This document shows, piece by piece, positions 49,911 to 52,994 of a stretch of DNA of 52,994 nucleotides. How positions within the stretch are numbered: the stretch's first letter is position 1; each line of letters starts with the position of its first letter. The notes beneath the pieces are model-generated. The model was not told where the DNA came from and did no database searches. It saw only the letters and a program-made list of their open reading frames with translations. The position numbers were made by a program, and so were the translations under genes. The DNA lies in NCBI GenBank assembly GCA_003427395.1, contig BFEA01000323.1, positions 1,107,119 through 1,160,112 on the forward strand. The letters run 5' to 3'. The stretch comes from Chara braunii (lineage: Eukaryota; Streptophyta; Charophyceae; Charales; Characeae).

Positions 49911-50072
49911 AATCATAACTCATGCATTAACCACTTATGATTTTTATTATCAAGGAATGACACAATATACATTTGCCACGTAGGTGGATACTCCAATCAT
50001 AACTCCAAAAAAATGCAGTACAACCTACGATAAATAATAAATAATTCACAACATGATAAGCACAAATTATTT

Positions 50073-50506
50073 GCAAGGGTTGTAGCTGAAGAGTATGATA
50101 TGTTTTATAAACAACAATATGAACCCAACTCAACTACCAGTCATATAACAAGATAAACAACATATTTCATATTCCATAAGGCAAAAAATAAGACTGGCAA
50201 TGAGTAAATAATATGATACAATTATTACCCCTTCAATTCTTAAGCAAAGCATATAATACAGAGGAGCGGTGTAATCCTCTTGAGATAACATCTTGACTAC
50301 TTAGCCCCGCTCTAAAGATCAAGCCTCACCGCAACCCTCTCTGGTTTCAGCGCTTATACCTCACCGACCTTATCATGGTCAGATGGACAACCCCATTCAT
50401 ATCTATCAAGGCAACAAACAGCGAATTCGCACCCTTACAAATATGGTGGCCCTGTTTAAAGCGAGACGAATCTAGGTCGCTACTTCAGAACCGCTCTTAC
50501 TAAGCA
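50073..50506. repeat. 434-bp direct repeat, copy 2
   Basis: Same length as copy 1 and offset by 596 bp. The 162 bp between the copies are not repeated. Confidence 0.92.
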
Positions 50507-51737
50507 GTAGTTGTTCCACTTGGCCATCACAGTTTTAACAAGGTAATAAGTCCCTTCCTCCTCTCCCAACAGATAATGTAGTTACTCTCCTATCATAGGA
50601 AAGATAACAACACCCCACTAATTGACCAGGAATATAATTTCGTGAGTCTCACTATCATCCCCGAGACTGATAATTCCTTCCTTAAGCCTCAACGAGGGAC
50701 TAACAATTTCAGAATGCACTTCCACTGAGGACAAATTATGCACATTGACAAACTCCCTTGAGGAAGGACCACCTTCCCCAGGAATGAGTCACCCCATTCA
50801 CCTCTGATCCCATGCCAGATGTGGGTTTCATGCAAAGTGTATGTCCTCTCTGAAAGACAATCCATACATACGTCGTCAGTCAGACATCAAACAAAAAAAC
50901 AGAAAAACGTATATATGGCAACAATCAGATAAAAATTGTCATAAAAAAATATATATACATATATATTACACACAGTTAAAACATAAGCCTCTCTTCAGGT
51001 TAGTCAAACCGCTAGCTAAGTAACCACCACTTTTCAAACTTTATCGGTAGTTACATCTATACAATCCCCTAGGTGACTCAACCTATCGCTAACTGATATC
51101 ATCGAAGGATCTAGGCACATGGTACCTATCATACCATAATTCAGTCTAAACTTAAGGAAATATTGTAATTAAACCCCTCAATTCGCGTTTATCATTCACC
51201 CCTCCCCCTCATCCACGTCGCTCACGTTTTCAGAAGCCTCCTCTAAAGCGATACTCTATTGACCAAGGGGAGACGCCTCAGCTTAACGTTTTTATATCCC
51301 AAAGAAGGCTTAGCTCATTACTCACGTAATACGTCATTAGCCTCGTATCTTTGACAATTATCAACTGAGTTTGCTTCGGCAGTGGACATACCCAACAATG
51401 CGGACGCTGCCTCAACTCAACCAAGGCCGCATCAAACATGTCACGTATCGCCCAATTATCAAAAGATACTTGGGATTACAAGGTGCTCGCTGAAATAGCT
51501 ATTACATTTGTCAGAGTACGTAAGTGTATAGCCCAACACTTCCTTCCTCAAGTAAACCGCACATATGTTTATAGTCAGCACCTCACACTTAAGCCACAGT
51601 CTTAAGACATCTTTAACGATAGTCAAGATGTCAAGCAATCAACGATATAAATCTAAATAAAACTTCTCATTTTGCCTAGTTCTCACTTTCTCATACACGG
51701 ATATCGTTCCGCCAGGGACAACGGCAGGCAACCGTTA
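50507..51737. other. Leader part of the LTR-type element, no gene seen
   Basis: No frame beyond 60 codons. A short AT run lies near 50948-50967. No repeat shared with the other copies was seen. Confidence 0.5.
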
Positions 51738-51755
51738 TCCCTGGCAACAGCGCCA
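51738..51755 (-). other. Primer-binding site, tRNA-Asp type
   Basis: On the minus strand this reads TGGCGCTGTTGCCAGGGA. It matches the plant tRNA-Asp primer site TGGCGCCGTTGCCGGGGA at 16 of 18 positions, both differences being transitions. It starts two bases (GG) after the CA that ends the R6 terminus at 51758, the standard layout for a 5' LTR, and its direction agrees with the gag frame. Confidence 0.75.
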
Positions 51756-52830
51756 CCTGTCGAGCGCATCAGTCCGGCACCGCACAAGGCAAGGCGGGAC
51801 CCTCCTGGTTGCGTCACGCAGGAGTTGGATTTTAATCCTCGTTGTGAATACATATGGAGCTTCCACAAGCCGTTCTGACCGAGTGCGCCAACCATACCTC
51901 TCGCGAGCCCCTACGACAGGATAGGGCCTACCCGAGGCACGACTTACCTCCACCTTACGGGAGCCATCACCTCCCTTCGGTGGGCATATCCTCGTCGAGC
52001 TACAAGTCCACAGTACGAAAGCTAATCAGCTGCAATCGCAGAGGTGGACCAGCCGAGGGCGTTTCTCGTTCGTTGTAGTATAAGGGGTATGCAAGGTTTT
52101 ACGCCTGTATCGTACCCTCACGCGAACCGATGTCTTGGGGGGCTGAAGTCCCAAGCGTGACTCGTCGTCGGTCGACTAGGACGCACCCTACACACCACGC
52201 GCACACCACCCTAAAGAACATAAAAATAAAACACACACACATACATACATACATATACAGAACGACATAGAACAAACAATGCGACAACACTCCTAGTCCC
52301 TTAGTAACCATCCCATAATTCTCCGATGCGGAAATCGGATAGGCGTCGCGCGCGAGACTTAGTATAAAATCGTGCGGACGCAGGGCTAACTCATATCGAC
52401 TCGCAATGCAAGCATACGCAAGCAGTCGCAATGATGGCGTACTATGTAGTACCCATACTCATGCGGTCCTCGTTAATCTTGAGGGTCGCATTTCGACACT
52501 CAAGTGTCGGCTGACACCCGCCTTGAGGGATTGATTTCTCGACGATGGACAACTGCAAAGTGCGGTTGAAAACCACACCCTCTTCTGCACTCTGCGGAGA
52601 GTGGGTGGTACACAGGTTCATACGTGTGATGGCAATCGTCTCTTGTCGCCTTGGAGACCAGCTTTATCATCCAGGATCTGGAAAGAAGTCAAGGGGTTTG
52701 ACTTTGACGGCTGCCACGGACTACAACGTCCAACTATAAAAATTAACAAGCGACATCAAAATAATTAATCATCCCAACACTCATATATCAAATCAAATTT
52801 TGAGATAAAATACAGAGAAAACTACGGCGC

Positions 52831-52930
52831 AGTCAGGGTTACAGTTTGTAATTGCATTTGAAACTGCGTTTTAGCAGTTTAGTCAGGGTCTGAGTTTCAA
52901 TTGAATTTGAAATTGCGTTTTAGCAGCTTA
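52831..52930. repeat. Two 50-bp tandem units
   Basis: AGTCAGGGTTACAGTTTG at 52831 and AGTCAGGGTCTGAGTTTC at 52881 each lead into an ATTTGAAAYTGCGTTTTAGC-like end. They are unlike anything else in R1-R5, so this may be a separate insertion within R6. Confidence 0.85.
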
Positions 52931-52976
52931 AAACTCGGGCTGGCTTTTTCTAGTAGTTCAATCAGGCACATGGCCG

Positions 52977-52994
52977 TTTTTTTTTTTTTTTTTT
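52977..52994. repeat. Poly-T run at the window end
   Basis: Eighteen T residues to the last base. It may be a poly(A) tail of a minus-strand retroelement lying beyond the window, or a simple homopolymer. Confidence 0.6.

Larger units (their letters stand above)
46441..51757 (-). mobile_element. Candidate internal region of a non-autonomous LTR retrotransposon
   Basis: Lies between two same-facing copies of the composite repeat (R5 and R6). In minus-strand order it has a primer-binding site (51755-51738), a ~2.4-kb leader with a duplicated 434-bp block, a broken gag (49358-48600), then about 2.1 kb without any protease, RT, RNase H or integrase motif. The lower part (47040-48470) is shared with the stub at 35930-36561. 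It contains ~45-bp tandem units around CCCACTCAAGGATGAG at 47390-47540. The absence of pol makes it non-autonomous, or deleted after insertion. Confidence 0.6.
51758..52994 (-). mobile_element. Composite repeat copy R6 (A-B-C start); candidate 5' LTR, cut by the window end
   Basis: Starts TGTCGAGCGCATCAGTCC and follows R5 to about 52790. After that it follows R1 (GAGATAAAATA near 52802) for a short way, then leaves both near 52820. The open frame at 52431-52099 (minus) recurs in part in other copies. (AC)n and (CATA)n lie near 52230-52258. Confidence 0.6.

Overview
This window looks like repeat-rich nuclear DNA from a plant-lineage eukaryote. I see no intact gene, no rRNA or tRNA gene, and no bacterial-style operon. 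The sequence holds layered, decayed mobile elements. The best organism guess is a streptophyte (charophyte, Chara-like) alga. The guess rests on three things: a Penelope-like element with its GIY-YIG domain ahead of the reverse transcriptase, a plant-type tRNA-Asp primer site, and a gag-like protein whose style I associate with charophyte LTR elements. It is inference and needs a database search.

Layout. 1-8.9 kb is AT-rich with no recognisable gene; it holds one possible TTAA-flanked element and a 215-bp direct repeat. 9.0-12.3 kb is GC-rich repetitive DNA bounded by an inverted pair of ~200-bp segments. From 12.3 kb to the end, one very long composite repeat occurs six times, here called R1 to R6. 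Its segments always keep the same order: A-B (GC-rich, terminus TGTCGAGCGCATC), C (conserved small hairpin), D (~123-bp tandem array), E (AACTTAT array), F-G (conserved block), H and I (degenerate tandem units). R1 (12.3-20.2 kb) and R3 (~29.2-35.7 kb) face one way. R2 (24.4-29.0 kb), R4 (36.6-40.5 kb), R5 (40.5-46.4 kb) and R6 (51.8 kb to the end) face the other.

Between the head-to-head A ends of R1 and R2 lies a broken Penelope-like retroelement on the minus strand (about 24.3-20.6 kb). It has an acidic N-terminal region, then GIY-YIG, then RT motifs including YVDD, with at least five in-frame stops and three frame changes.

Between R5 and R6 lies a candidate internal region of a non-autonomous LTR retrotransposon on the minus strand (46.4-51.76 kb). 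It has a tRNA-Asp-like primer-binding site right at the A terminus of R6, a 434-bp duplicated leader segment and a broken gag, and no protease, RT or integrase was seen. If this reading is right, the R repeats are unusually long LTRs built from several different tandem arrays. An alternative, that the true LTR is only the F-E-D part (~2 kb), is supported by a second primer-site-like junction at the D/C border.

The most unusual signals are structural. The R4 E array is a series of small hairpins with a constant AACTTAT centre and changing but mostly complementary arms. The I units carry hairpins whose stems differ yet largely stay paired. The D array keeps an alternating A-B-A-B-A order in four copies. 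An 855-bp element with perfect 16-bp inverted ends and TTAA duplications has landed inside the D array of R1. An 855-bp foldback array sits in R4, flanked by a 7-bp duplication.
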